NCBI GenBank assembly: GCA_013350335.1
Contig: CM023540.1
Location: 59,434,962-59,498,961 of the forward strand
Length of the DNA: 64,000 nucleotides
Direction: 5' to 3'
From: Chimonanthus salicifolius
Taxonomy: Eukaryota > Streptophyta > Magnoliopsida > Laurales > Calycanthaceae
This document shows, piece by piece, positions 1 through 12,000 of the stretch; within the stretch, counting starts at the first letter, position 1; the number at the start of each line of letters is the position of its first letter. The position numbers and the translations under genes are program-made. Below the pieces are notes generated by a model. The model was given only the letters and a program-made list of their open reading frames with translations, had not been told where the DNA came from and ran no database searches.

Positions 1-3000
1 AGTTTATTTTTTATTTTTAAATAATAATAATCAATAAGTGATCGGGGCGGAGTGTCACGACGCGAGTTAAGTTCGGATCTCTAAATCCGACCCTTAACTG
101 GCCAAGCCCATGTGCGTATGAACTAAGTCCATAAAACTGATCCGCACATGGTACATATTTATCTAGCGGAATTAACTTAGTCTAGATCTAACTGAGGTTA
201 TAATAGAACCTATGTTTAATTCAATTTCCATTTTCAGATAGCAAAGTACCTTATTTATTTTCCAAAATTATTATATAACCTTAGTCTACTATTCATTCCA
301 AACCATTCAAATATATCCAACCATAGCATCTAATTAACTACATTATTACATGCCAACATCTAATTTAACAAATTACATTGTTCCAAATAAATCAACTAAC
401 AAATCCATATATAATCCATTCATAGTCCATTGAAATCATTCAAATCGCCCAAGTTTTCGTACTTGGTCCTCTTCTCCAACCACGTTCTTTCCTTTCCCTG
501 CATCATCCACTAAAGATATAGATAGGGCGTTAGATCAACGCGCCCAGTAGTGTTTCCGAATAGGGCTACCACATGGTTAGTCAAAAACATACAAATAGGA
601 TAATAGTTATGCAAGTGTGACAAATTCTATAAAAATATGCTATGTATGAAATGAACATGTAATGAGTCCCACCCATCACCATTCAACATAGCCATCACTT
701 GACGGGATTCTCATCGTCAAGGTAACCCACAGTGGTCTTTCGGACGCCCCGACGGAGTGTGGCCTCCGGATTCCTCCTGATGGGATTCTCATCATCAGGG
801 TACCCCACAATGGTCTTTCGGACGCCCCGACGGAGTGTGGCCTCCGGTTACTTCCCCATCATCCCATGCTATGCATGAGATGTCTATGCAAACATGCCAT
901 TTGTAAATATAACATTTGATTCAAATAACTTATTCAAATAAACATAAAACAGCGAATAAGTTGTGTGGTTACAACAAGGTAGGAAACCTATAATATTTTT
1001 ACTTTGTTCGACCCTTCCTTTGGACCGTCTTTCGATCACGACTTTGTACACCGTTCTAGAAATCCGAATACCCTATGTACATGGCAGCAAGTTAATCATT
1101 TGACCATATGATTATAATTTGATTTAAATCCCAAAAATCCACTTTGTGGGGTTCGGCCATACCCCATGGCCGAACCTCACACATGTAAACTTGATAAATC
1201 TTTTATTTACTTAATACCATCTAAGTATCCCAAACTTTTCAAATGATACTTGGTAGGGTTCGGCCATACTACATGGCCGAATCTTACTACCTTAGGTTTT
1301 GGGCTCATAAGTCCATTCTTTTGATCTTTTCATCTTTTCACCCTTATTTATTTACCATAATGCCATTATACTATCCTTTGCCTAATTTTTTCCTTAGACA
1401 ACAAAGTCCATCACATGACAATTGGTGGGGTTTGGCCACCTAACATGGCCGAACCTCACCCTAAAGATTTTAATCCTATTTTCCATCATCACCTAAATCC
1501 ATAATTGATGTAATTTCCATCTTTTTGAAAGCCAACCAAACAACCAAATACTTACATGGGGTTCGGCCATCCAAGGTGGCCGAACCCTATGTCCATGTTT
1601 TGGTCTTCTAAAACATGTGTTTGATGTTATTTAAACATACAAAATCAATATAATATTGCTGCCATTATACCTCTTAAACACCATCTAAATCAGTTCATCT
1701 ACTTGTCCCAAATGACCATATTAATTCATGAAATTCGGCAATCCAAAATGGCCGATCCAAATGATCCATTTCATCAGTTTTGGACCACTGTTTTAAACCA
1801 TATTAACTTCAGTCCTTTGTCATACAGATCCATGCTTTTAACCCTTTCCAAAGCATGTATTTGAATCTTAAATAATAACCCAAAACAGTCCACATATTTC
1901 ATGGCTTATATGTTTCAAATACATCACAACCATACCTTTATTTGCATGGGGTTCGGCCCTCCATGGTGGCCGAACCCTATGTCCTTTGGTTTTGATTTTC
2001 TTAATCATTCATCTATGTCCAAAATAACTTCCTTATTTATGTTTTTACCTTTTTAAAATACACACTTAAAATCATCTAAATCAGTCCATGGGGTTCGGCC
2101 ATACACATGGCCGAACCCTATGGTTCTCTTAATGGAAATCCACCCATATTTATCTATGAAATTAATCAGTAAATTAACATAAGATAAATATGGTTCAGTC
2201 ATGTCATATCCACTCCAAAACAGCAAGCTTAATTCCATATAAAAATCTTTTAAAATCCTCACTCCAAAATATGGATTTTTGACTTTCAAATACCATAGAA
2301 TCCACCAAGTTTTTCCATGGGGTTCGGCCATCCAATGGGGCCGAACCCTATGGTCCATATTTTATCATTTTAAACATCATAATTCTAAATCTGAACCATT
2401 GATGGATCTGGCCATACAATGGCCAAATCTCATTTTCTTATCCAATCTTTTAAACAAGGATTCAAAATGCACTTACAAATACCGCGTCTCCTTCGGTTCT
2501 TTTGACTCCTTCTTTGACCCTTTATCTCCTTGACTTCTCCTTCTCTCTTATTGTTCTTTGGGCTGAGACTGATCTTGATGCAAGCTCCTTGAGATAATTC
2601 AGCCAGGTGACAAGGACTTAAGAGGGAGAGAAAGAGAGAAAGTGAACTTTGGTCTTGAATAAAATTGCTATCCTTGTTGCCAAAATCCTTTTGCTGATTT
2701 TTGTCTAGATGAAAGTATTACCCAAAACTAATTGAAAAACAAACAACCAGCTGCTGCTCTTGGTTTAGAAAGGTAGAGGACGTCTATGAGTGATAGAGGG
2801 ATAGAGAGATAGAGAGAGTAACAATGACAATCCTTTGCTTGACCAAAAACAGCCCCAAGGTTAATCCTTGTGTAACTCCCTCTCTTCAATCAAGGTTCTT
2901 TATGTTACTTGGGGGTTTCATCTATGAAATGAAACACCCCAAGCAGCCAACGTCCCTTGCAGTTGGACTAGTGTAACCCCCCCTTTTCTTAGGTTCTCAC

Positions 3001-3994
3001 ATGGGAGTTTCATATTGAGATGTAACTCCCATGTGCTGCACCATTCTCCATTGTTTGCCTCTATGTTTTGGCCTATGTAACAGCCACCATTCCTATGTGT
3101 AACTCCACAAACAGCAGCTCCATTCAGCCCTCATCAACGTCCCATGTGGGAGTTCTATCATGGGAATAAAACTCCCCTCCTCCAAGTGTGAACACACTTT
3201 GTAACCCCCATTGGTTTAGTATCTAATTTGAATTTGGAATGCCATAGAATGCCATAATCTATTGTGTGTAACTCCTCCAATAAGCTACCCATTTTATTCT
3301 CCAACCTTGGAGTTACATGCATGAACCATTACTCCATGCATTGGCTGTCTCTTGAAGACCCAAGCAAGGCATAAACCCTATACCATCTTCAATGTGCACA
3401 ATGATTTGAAAACTCAATTCTCACCCATGTAACTCCATGTAACGTCATTTCCATTCTTAACTTGGGTGGGAGTTACATGCATATAAGTTTCCCATGCAGC
3501 CAACGTTTTTAGTGTTTGAATTTGAATCAGCCTACAATCCTTCTATCTCTACATCTTACTCATTTAAAAATACATATTCATTCAACTCATTTAATCAACT
3601 CACCCAACCTAACTCATTCATTTAATTTAACTTAACTAATAAATTCACTCAACTTAACCAACCATTCATTTCAACTCAACCAAACTCAAATAATTAATAG
3701 ACTTAAATTAAATAAGCTTGAACTCAATCCATGGTTAATCATGCCATTCACACGACCCATTGGGTCCCATCTAGCCATTTTGACCCATTTAACCAAATTT
3801 GACCCAAATATGATTCTTGACCCGTTTAAATTTATCTTACCCATTTATTTGTTTTGTAACCCAACTATCATCCTTTGGGTCTTGATTGAGCCATTGACCC
3901 ATTTAAATTCAAATCAATTTTTATCACAATGGCAATTCCGTAAATATGAATATTTTCATATAAACTGATAACTTTGAAATTCCAGGGTGTTACA
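1..3994 (-). repeat. 3' LTR of element A (36 bp cut by window edge)
   Basis: Matches 9136-13128 almost base for base. By eye I found about five differences, including an A-tract change near base 10 and substitutions at 991 and in the CTTAC(A/T)AATACC region near 2470. Contents from left to right (LTR 3' to 5'): hairpin 65-99, hairpin array around 698-799, nine GGTTCGGCC palindromes at 1141-2430, a CT/GA-rich stretch, and a GTAACTCC motif cluster at 2870-3500. Small ORFs here sit on palindromic noncoding DNA and are not genes. Confidence 0.95.
1141..2430. repeat. Palindrome cluster in the 3' LTR of A
   Basis: Nine copies of an imperfect palindrome, arms GGGTTCGGCCAT and ATGGCCGAACCC around 3-8 bp centres, begin near 1149, 1259, 1430, 1561, 1733, 1950, 2092, 2320 and 2407. 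Spacing is irregular (about 90-230 bp) and the intervening DNA is unrelated, so this is a dispersed motif and not a tandem repeat. The copies near 1733 and 2407 are degenerate. Confidence 0.9.
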
Positions 3995-4056
3995 ATACAA
4001 TAATCTTTTTATAATTTTCGTCCCGAAAATCGAACGAAGTAGGATTTCAAAGTAAA

Positions 4057-4440
4057 TCATATAAACAATTCAGGGTGAGACGTTCTCATCTCCGATTCCA
4101 ATTCCCAAGTGGCTTCCTCAACACCATGTCGATCCCATACCACCTTGACGAACTGAATCGCTCGGTTACGCAACACCCTTTGCTCACTTTCCAATATTCC
4201 AACCGGCTTCTCGACATAAGTGACGTCGCTTTGCACATCTATATCTTGCACATTCAAAACATGAGATGGATCAGGGTTGTACTTCCTCAGCATAGATACA
4301 TGGAATACATCATGTAGAGACGCCAATTGCGAAGGAAGTGCCAACTGATAGGCTACATCTCCCATCCTTCTGATAATTGAAAACGGTCCCACATATCTTG
4401 GCGACAATTTTCCTTTCTTCCCAAATCTCATGTGCCCTTT
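4057..4440 (-). pseudogene. GPY/F module and chromodomain tail of element A, cut off by a nonsense codon
   Basis: These 128 codons continue in frame directly after the TGA at 4443-4441. They contain a GPY/F-type module (SPRYVGPF), an LHDVFHVSMLRKY segment and a C-terminal chromodomain-like stretch ending WELESEMRTSHPELFI before the stop. In this family the tail belongs to integrase and is thought to bind chromatin and steer integration. In copy B the equivalent of the TGA is CGA (Arg), a C-to-T change in a CpG context. Without readthrough the tail would not be made from this copy. Confidence 0.9.
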
Positions 4441-7400
4441 TCATGGCGAGACCTTCAAGAATACCATGTCTCCCACTTCAAATTCGAGAAACCTCCTCCT
4501 TTTATCAGCGTAGCTCTTTTGCCGACTCTGTGCGGTCAACAAATGTTGACGTATCAACTGAATCTGTGCAGTAGTTTCTGCAACCAACTCAGGTCCTATC
4601 AGTGCAGGTTCGCCGACCTCGGTCCAGCACACTGGTGACCTGCATGGTCTACCATACAAAGCTTCGAATGGTGCCATCTGGAGGCTTGCCTGGTAGCTAT
4701 TGTTATAAGAAAATTCCACCAATGGCAAATGATCCTCCCATCCACCTTTGAAGTCTAGCATGCATGCCCTCAACATGTCCTCCAACGTTTGTATTGTTCT
4801 TTCCGATTGTCCATCGGTCTGTGGATGGAATGCTGTGCTAATAAGTAGATCGGTTCCCATGGCCGACTGCATGCTCTGCCATACCCTGCCGGTGAATCGG
4901 CCATCTCTATCAGACACTATAGTCTGTGGAATACCATGTAATCTGATGATATCTTTGATATATCTCCGACCCAATGTCTCTGATGAATCTGTCATCTTAA
5001 TAGGAATAAAATGCGCGGACTTAGTCAATCGGTCTACCACAACCCATATAGCGTCATTGCCTTTCGATGACCTCGGCAACCCCGTCACAAAGTCCATGGA
5101 AATGTGCTCCCATTTCCATTCCGGCACTGCTAAGGGCTTGAGTAACCCTGGTGGCTTCTGATGTTCCGTCTTAACCTGCTGACAAGTTAAACAATGAGCC
5201 ACATAGTCTGCAACATCCTTCTTGAGTCCATGCCACCAATAATGTCTTTTTAAATCATGATACATTTTTGTGCTACCCGGATGAATGGACAACTTGCTCT
5301 GATGTGCCTCTATCAATAATTCTTTTCTGCAGCTTCTTGGCACATATATTCTACCCCGGAACATAAGACCCTGTCCTGGTCGTAATTCCCAATCCGGTAC
5401 AACCTCGCCATTAGACATCTTGGCCCATGTCTCTGCCATTTCCGGATCTGTTCGTTGCTCCTGTTCAATCTTTGTAACCATGTTGGATCGTATGATCAAA
5501 TTGTACATACTCCCATGGTTTGTGATATATAGATTAAACTCACGAATGGAATTCAACATCTCCCATTCAGTCCTGATCAAACATGCCACTGATGCATGAG
5601 ACATGCGGCTGAGAGCATCCGCCACTTTGTTGGCCTTTCCCGGATGATATCGAAGCGCAAATTCATAGTCCGCCAGATATTCCATCCATCTGCGCTGCCT
5701 CAGGTTGAGCTCTTTCTGATCAAATAAATACTTCAAGCTCTTGTGATCTGAAAATACTTCAAACTTCTCCCCATATAGATAGTGTCTCCAGCTTTTGAGA
5801 GCGAAGACCACCGCAGCTAATTCCAGATCATGTGTGGGGTAGAGGCGTTCATGTATCTTTAGTTGTCTTGAACCATATGCCACCACCCGATTACGTTGCA
5901 TGAGTGAACATCCCAGTCCCTCTCCTGATGCATCACATTGTACTTCATAACCTTTGCCCCTTTCCGGCAAAACTAAAATAGGAGCAGTTGTAAGTCTCTC
6001 TTTCAACTCCTCAAATCTCTGATTGCACAGCTCTGACCATTCATATTTGACTCCTTTCTGCGTGAGTCGAGTCAATGGGGATGCAATTTTGGAGAAGTCC
6101 ATGATAAACTTCCTATAATATCCAGCCAAACCCAGAAAACTACGGATTTCGGTGACATTCTTTGGTGCTTTCCACTCACTTACTGCTGCCACCTTAGCCG
6201 GATCAACGGCTATACCATCTGCTGTTATAACATGCCCTAAGAATTTGACCTCAGGTAGCCAAAATTCGCATTTGCTTGCTTTGGCATACAGCTGGTTCTG
6301 TCTCAAGGTGTTCAATACTATTCGAAGATGCTCAGCATGATCCTCCTGACTCTTGGAATAGATCAGGATATCGTCAATGAACACTATAACAAACCGATCC
6401 AAATATGGACGAAATATTCTGTTCATTAAGTCCATGAACACAGCCGGTGCATTGGTAAGCCCAAATGGCATGACTACAAATTCAAATAGTCCATACCGTG
6501 TTCTGAAAGCTGTTTTCTCGATGTCTTCCTCTTTGACCCGGATTTGATGATAACCGGACATCAGATCAATCTTGGAAAAATGACTGGATCCCCTCAACTG
6601 ATCGAATAAATCATCGATCCTGGGTAGAGGATACTTGTTCCGGACAGTTAGCTGATTTAACTTCCGGTAGTCCACACACATTCTAAGTGAACCATCCTTC
6701 TTTTTCACGAACAACACTGGAGCTCCCCATGACGATGTGCTGTTCCGAATGCAACCCAGTCTGAGTAATTCATCAAGCTGCTTCTTCAACTCGGACATTT
6801 CTGCTGGTGCCATTCGATAATGGGGTAGAGACACTGGTGAGGTACCAGGATATAGCTTGATCTCAAAATTGAGCTCCCTCATGGGCGGTATACCAGGAAG
6901 TTCTTTTGGAAAAACATCAACAAATTCTTTCACAATTGCTGGAAGTTCAGTGACTGGTGCTTTGTTGATGACAATATTGTTCAACACCAAGTGATGCAAC
7001 CCTTCCTGCAATCTGCTTTGCTTGTCAGCACGAACTATATACTGCTTTCCCTCGGGTGACCAAAATGTCACTCTTCGGCGATAACAATCAATATTGGCTT
7101 CATAACTAGCCAACCAGTCCATGCCAAATATAATATCGTACTCAGTCATGTCGAGTACCAAATAATTGAACTCAAATCTGAGCCCAGCGAGTTCTGTATC
7201 TATGGCCGTGCATATGAGTCCCAAAGACGTGTCTCCGACAGGGGATACTACTGTGAGTGTGGTGGACAGCTTTTGTACTAGTGTTCCAGTAGCAGTTATA
7301 AAGGATGCAGATATAAAAGAGTGCGATGCTCCAGAATCAAACAATGCATAAGCATAAGAACTATTGACAACGGCCATACCTTGAATCACAGAATGATCCA

Positions 7401-8688
7401 CATCCTCAGGAGGTTCCAGAGCAAATAGTCGTCCAGATCCGGTAGGAGTAGGCGCCCGTCCCGCCTGATTATATGTCCTGCCTCCTCGGGAGTTAGCTGG
7501 CCTAGCTGGTGGACGGAAAGATCCTCTGGAATATGAGAGCCTATTGAGCTTTGGACAGTCTCTCTTGAAGTGACCCGGCTGATTACAGTGGAAACAGTTG
7601 TTCACCCCTTTGAATGACTGGGTGACTGATGCAGATGGGGAGGGCTGGTTGGGACGAAAGCTCCCCGCGGACCCAGTAGATGGTGAGGGTCTACTGAAGT
7701 TCGGACGGAACCTCTTGTTGGGCTGAAACCCACCCCTCCCACTTGGAGCTCGACGATTGTCAAACCGTACTGTTGCATTCAACTCCTTTTCTGCTATTGT
7801 GGCCTTGCTGACCACCTCAGCCAATGTGGTGCACTTAAATATGGTCACTTTGGCCCTGATGTTTGGCCGTAGACCCCTCTCAAACTTTCTTGCCTTGCGA
7901 AGTTCTGTGTCCACCATATAGAATGCATAAATGGATAAACTGAGAAATTCACGGTGATACTCTGCCACCGTCATAGAGCCCTGAACCAAGGACAGAAAAA
8001 GTTCCGTCTGTCGCTCCTTCTCCTCCTCCGGAAAGTAATGTTCCAGAAAGGTTGCTGAAAACTCATTCCATGTCATGGCCGTCCTCTCCCTAGCTGGTAT
8101 GAGTTCCCTCTGCTTCTCCACCACCTCCCACCATTTACCGGCATCTTCTATCAATTGTGAAGTAGCCAGTAAAATCCTGTCAGCATGACTCGAGATCTTA
8201 AGTAATTTTAAGATCTGAGTGATCTTCTTCAGCCAATGCTCAGCTCCGACAGCCCCCTCTTTCCCTTTGAAGTAGGGAGGACGCTGTTGTTGAAATTCTC
8301 GTGCCATACTCCGGTCACTGGCATCCCTGGAACTTTCACTCCCATTCATATGTTGCTGGAGTACTGAGGTTACCACCGCTTGGACTAATCCCTGAAGCTC
8401 AGGCGGCACATGTGGTATATGTACACCACTGTTTCCTTCTCCCTCTTTCTGTGATGCATTCTCACTCCCCTGTTCTTCCCTCCATGAGTGCTGTGATTCT
8501 TCCCCATTGTGAGACTTTTCATGAACAGGTTGCTCCTCATCAGGTTGGGTTACCTCTTTCTCATGTATAGACGGCTCCTTCTCATGCACAGATTTTTCGT
8601 GTTGTGGTAACACTTTTTCATGTTGCGTGATTTGCAACACTTTTTCCTTCCCTTTTTGATTCTGAGGGATCCTTCTCTTTGGAGCCAT
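4441..8688 (-). CDS. Gag-Pol polyprotein of element A (1415 aa, prematurely ended)
   Basis: One frame from ATG at 8688 encodes Gag and Pol with no frameshift between them. Domains by residue: N-terminal region with HEK repeats (23-58); retrotransposon Gag domain (about 130-305); CCHC zinc knuckle (C365, C368, H373, C378); aspartic protease DSGAS (D451); reverse transcriptase (about 610-830) with D708 and the IDD pair D772/D773; RNase H with D919, E956, D981 and D1024; integrase zinc site H1129, H1136, C1166, C1169 and catalytic D1199, D1260, E1296 (D-60-D-35-E spacing). All these catalytic residues are present. The frame stops at residue 1415, just before the GPY/F-chromodomain tail; full length would be about 1543 codons. 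The start is supported by the matching MAPKRR start in B, D and E. Confidence 0.95.
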   Translation of the reverse strand: MAPKRRIPQNQKGKEKVLQITQHEKVLPQHEKSVHEKEPSIHEKEVTQPDEEQPVHEKSHNGEESQHSWREEQGSENASQKEGEGNSGVHIPHVPPELQGLVQAVVTSVLQQHMNGSESSRDASDRSMAREFQQQRPPYFKGKEGAVGAEHWLKKITQILKLLKISSHADRILLATSQLIEDAGKWWEVVEKQRELIPARERTAMTWNEFSATFLEHYFPEEEKERQTELFLSLVQGSMTVAEYHREFLSLSIYAFYMVDTELRKARKFERGLRPNIRAKVTIFKCTTLAEVVSKATIAEKELNATVRFDNRRAPSGRGGFQPNKRFRPNFSRPSPSTGSAGSFRPNQPSPSASVTQSFKGVNNCFHCNQPGHFKRDCPKLNRLSYSRGSFRPPARPANSRGGRTYNQAGRAPTPTGSGRLFALEPPEDVDHSVIQGMAVVNSSYAYALFDSGASHSFISASFITATGTLVQKLSTTLTVVSPVGDTSLGLICTAIDTELAGLRFEFNYLVLDMTEYDIIFGMDWLASYEANIDCYRRRVTFWSPEGKQYIVRADKQSRLQEGLHHLVLNNIVINKAPVTELPAIVKEFVDVFPKELPGIPPMRELNFEIKLYPGTSPVSLPHYRMAPAEMSELKKQLDELLRLGCIRNSTSSWGAPVLFVKKKDGSLRMCVDYRKLNQLTVRNKYPLPRIDDLFDQLRGSSHFSKIDLMSGYHQIRVKEEDIEKTAFRTRYGLFEFVVMPFGLTNAPAVFMDLMNRIFRPYLDRFVIVFIDDILIYSKSQEDHAEHLRIVLNTLRQNQLYAKASKCEFWLPEVKFLGHVITADGIAVDPAKVAAVSEWKAPKNVTEIRSFLGLAGYYRKFIMDFSKIASPLTRLTQKGVKYEWSELCNQRFEELKERLTTAPILVLPERGKGYEVQCDASGEGLGCSLMQRNRVVAYGSRQLKIHERLYPTHDLELAAVVFALKSWRHYLYGEKFEVFSDHKSLKYLFDQKELNLRQRRWMEYLADYEFALRYHPGKANKVADALSRMSHASVACLIRTEWEMLNSIREFNLYITNHGSMYNLIIRSNMVTKIEQEQRTDPEMAETWAKMSNGEVVPDWELRPGQGLMFRGRIYVPRSCRKELLIEAHQSKLSIHPGSTKMYHDLKRHYWWHGLKKDVADYVAHCLTCQQVKTEHQKPPGLLKPLAVPEWKWEHISMDFVTGLPRSSKGNDAIWVVVDRLTKSAHFIPIKMTDSSETLGRRYIKDIIRLHGIPQTIVSDRDGRFTGRVWQSMQSAMGTDLLISTAFHPQTDGQSERTIQTLEDMLRACMLDFKGGWEDHLPLVEFSYNNSYQASLQMAPFEALYGRPCRSPVCWTEVGEPALIGPELVAETTAQIQLIRQHLLTAQSRQKSYADKRRRFLEFEVGDMVFLKVSP

Positions 8689-9099
8689 TTCCCTAAGTCA
8701 TAAAAACATTATTGACTTAGTTTCCTCGTACAGTTTGTATTTTTCACAATTTTGGGGAGATTTCCAAATAAGCAAACTTGATTTTCTATTTGTTTTTGAG
8801 GGGAGAGTCTCTAAATTCCCTATGTTTGTTTTTCTTTTCTCAATTGGGGAGTATTGGGGAATGTATATCCTATTTTTACTACGTTTGATAGATGAATTAT
8901 AATAATGTACTTTTGCTATCTTTCACTGTTGTTCTCAGTTTGATTTGTTCAGTCTGAGTCCACGAAGTAAATTAATCCGGCCCCCAGTCAGCGGACTCCG
9001 AAGAGTCGGTCAGTTGGGATTCTTATCCGTCAGTGAGACATGAAACCGTCTTAATCTTACTTCGGAAGATTCAACTTCCCGTTTCGCTCTGATACCAAC
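8689..9099 (-). other. 5' leader of element A
   Basis: Untranslated region between the 5' LTR and gag, containing the primer-binding site and a GACTC-TTCG-GAGTC hairpin (8994-9007, minus strand). Two overlapping tiny upstream ORFs lie just before the gag ATG; the nearer is ATG-ACT-TAG starting at 8701. The first ~110 bases next to the LTR closely resemble the leaders of D and E although the LTRs have diverged, suggesting selection on RNA function such as packaging or dimerisation. The distal part is AT-rich with repeated TCCCC tracts. Confidence 0.8.
9086..9097 (-). promoter_or_regulatory. Primer-binding site (initiator-Met tRNA)
   Basis: On the minus strand this reads TGGTATCAGAGC, the complement of the 3' end of plant initiator methionine tRNA, two bases inside the 5' LTR. 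It is the usual minus-strand DNA primer site for this retrotransposon group. Confidence 0.93.
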
Positions 9100-12000
9100 T
9101 GTAACACCCCGCCCGTTTCACTGTTAAAATTTCAGAGTTTATTTTTTTTTTAAAATAATAATAATCAATAAGTGATCGGGGCGGAGTGTCACGACGCGAG
9201 TTAAGTTCGGATCTCTAAATCCGACCCTTAACTGGCCAAGCCCATGTGCGTATGAACTAAGTCCATAAAACTGATCCGCACATGGTACATATTTATCTAG
9301 CGGAATTAACTTAGTCTAGATCTAACTGAGGTTATAATAGAACCTATGTTTAATTCAATTTCCATTTTCAGATAGCAAAGTACCTTATTTATTTTCCAAA
9401 ATTATTATATAACCTTAGTCTACTATTCATTCCAAACCATTCAAATATATCCAACCATAGCATCTAATTAACTACATTATTACATGCCAACATCTAATTT
9501 AACAAATTACATTGTTCCAAATAAATCAACTAACAAATCCATATATAATCCATTCATAGTCCATTGAAATCATTCAAATCGCCCAAGTTTTCGTACTTGG
9601 TCCTCTTCTCCAACCACGTTCTTTCCTTTCCCTGCATCATCCACTAAAGATATAGATAGGGCGTTAGATCAACGCGCCCAGTAGTGTTTCCGAATAGGGC
9701 TACCACATGGTTAGTCAAAAACATACAAATAGGATAATAGTTATGCAAGTGTGACAAATTCTATAAAAATATGCTATGTATGAAATGAACATGTAATGAG
9801 TCCCACCCATCACCATTCAACATAGCCATCACTTGACGGGATTCTCATCGTCAAGGTAACCCACAGTGGTCTTTCGGACGCCCCGACGGAGTGTGGCCTC
9901 CGGATTCCTCCTGATGGGATTCTCATCATCAGGGTACCCCACAATGGTCTTTCGGACGCCCCGACGGAGTGTGGCCTCCGGTTACTTCCCCATCATCCCA
10001 TGCTATGCATGAGATGTCTATGCAAACATGCCATTTGTAAATATAACATTTGATTCAAATAACTTATTCAAATAAACATAAAACAGCGAATAAGTTGTGT
10101 GGTTACAACAAGGTAGGAAACCTACAATATTTTTACTTTGTTCGACCCTTCCTTTGGACCGTCTTTCGATCACGACTTTGTACACCGTTCTAGAAATCCG
10201 AATACCCTATGTACATGGCAGCAAGTTAATCATTTGACCATATGATTATAATTTGATTTAAATCCCAAAAATCCACTTTGTGGGGTTCGGCCATACCCCA
10301 TGGCCGAACCTCACACATGTAAACTTGATAAATCTTTTATTTACTTAATACCATCTAAGTATCCCAAACTTTTCAAATGATACTTGGTAGGGTTCGGCCA
10401 TACTACATGGCCGAATCTTACTACCTTAGGTTTTGGGCTCATAAGTCCATTCTTTTGATCTTTTCATCTTTTCACCCTTATTTATTTACCATAATGCCAT
10501 TATACTATCCTTTGCCTAATTTTTTCCTTAGACAACAAAGTCCATCACATGACAATTGGTGGGGTTTGGCCACCTAACATGGCCGAACCTCACCCTAAAG
10601 ATTTTAATCCTATTTTCCATCATCACCTAAATCCATAATTGATGTAATTTCCATCTTTTTGAAAGCCAACCAAACAACCAAATACTTACATGGGGTTCGG
10701 CCATCCAAGGTGGCCGAACCCTATGTCCATGTTTTGGTCTTCTAAAACATGTGTTTGATGTTATTTAAACATACAAAATCAATATAATATTGCTGCCATT
10801 ATACCTCTTAAACACCATCTAAATCAGTTCATCTACTTGTCCCAAATGACCATATTAATTCATGAAATTCGGCAATCCAAAATGGCCGATCCAAATGATC
10901 CATTTCATCAGTTTTGGACCACTGTTTTAAACCATATTAACTTCAGTCCTTTGTCATACAGATCCATGCTTTTAACCCTTTCCAAAGCATGTATTTGAAT
11001 CTTAAATAATAACCCAAAACAGTCCACATATTTCATGGCTTATATGTTTCAAATACATCACAACCATACCTTTATTTGCATGGGGTTCGGCCCTCCATGG
11101 TGGCCGAACCCTATGTCCTTTGGTTTTGATTTTCTTAATCATTCATCTATGTCCAAAATAACTTCCTTATTTATGTTTTTACCTTTTTAAAATACACACT
11201 TAAAATCATCTAAATCAGTCCATGGGGTTCGGCCATACACATGGCCGAACCCTATGGTTCTCTTAATGGAAATCCACCCATATTTATCTATGAAATTAAT
11301 CAGTAAATTAACATAAGATAAATATGGTTCAGTCATGTCATATCCACTCCAAAACAGCAAGCTTAATTCCATATAAAAATCTTTTAAAATCCTCACTCCA
11401 AAATATGGATTTTTGACTTTCAAATACCATAGAATCCACCAAGTTTTTCCATGGGGTTCGGCCATCCAATGGGGCCGAACCCTATGGTCCATATTTTATC
11501 ATTTTAAACATCATAATTCTAAATCTGAACCATTGATGGATCTGGCCATACAATGGCCAAATCTCATTTTCTTATCCAATCTTTTAAACAAGGATTCAAA
11601 ATGCACTTACTAATACCGCGTCTCCTTCGGTTCTTTTGACTCCTTCTTTGACCCTTTATCTCCTTGACTTCTCCTTCTCTCTTACTGTTCTTTGGGCTGA
11701 GACTGATCTTGATGCAAGCTCCTTGAGATAATTCAGCCAGGTGACAAGGACTTAAGAGGGAGAGAAAGAGAGAAAGTGAACTTTGGTCTTGAATAAAATT
11801 GCTATCCTTGTTGCCAAAATCCTTTTGCTGATTTTTGTCTAGATGAAAGTATTACCCAAAACTAATTGAAAAACAAACAACCAGCTGCTGCTCTTGGTTT
11901 AGAAAGGTAGAGGACGTCTATGAGTGATAGAGGGATAGAGAGATAGAGAGAGTAACAATGACAATCCTTTGCTTGACCAAAAACAGCCCCAAGGTTAATC

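Noticed and set aside
2053..2358. A 101-codon ORF repeated in the LTRs of A and B (also 11187, 26521)
   Set aside because: Its repeated peptide pieces come from the GGTTCGGCC palindrome read through in frame. It recurs only because the LTRs are near-identical copies; relatives in F and B's 3' LTR are broken or altered.
4748..5161. A 137-codon ORF antisense to integrase in A (also 32853, 58876)
   Set aside because: A shadow frame of the conserved integrase sequence; no recognisable domain, and position and length follow the sense-strand gene.
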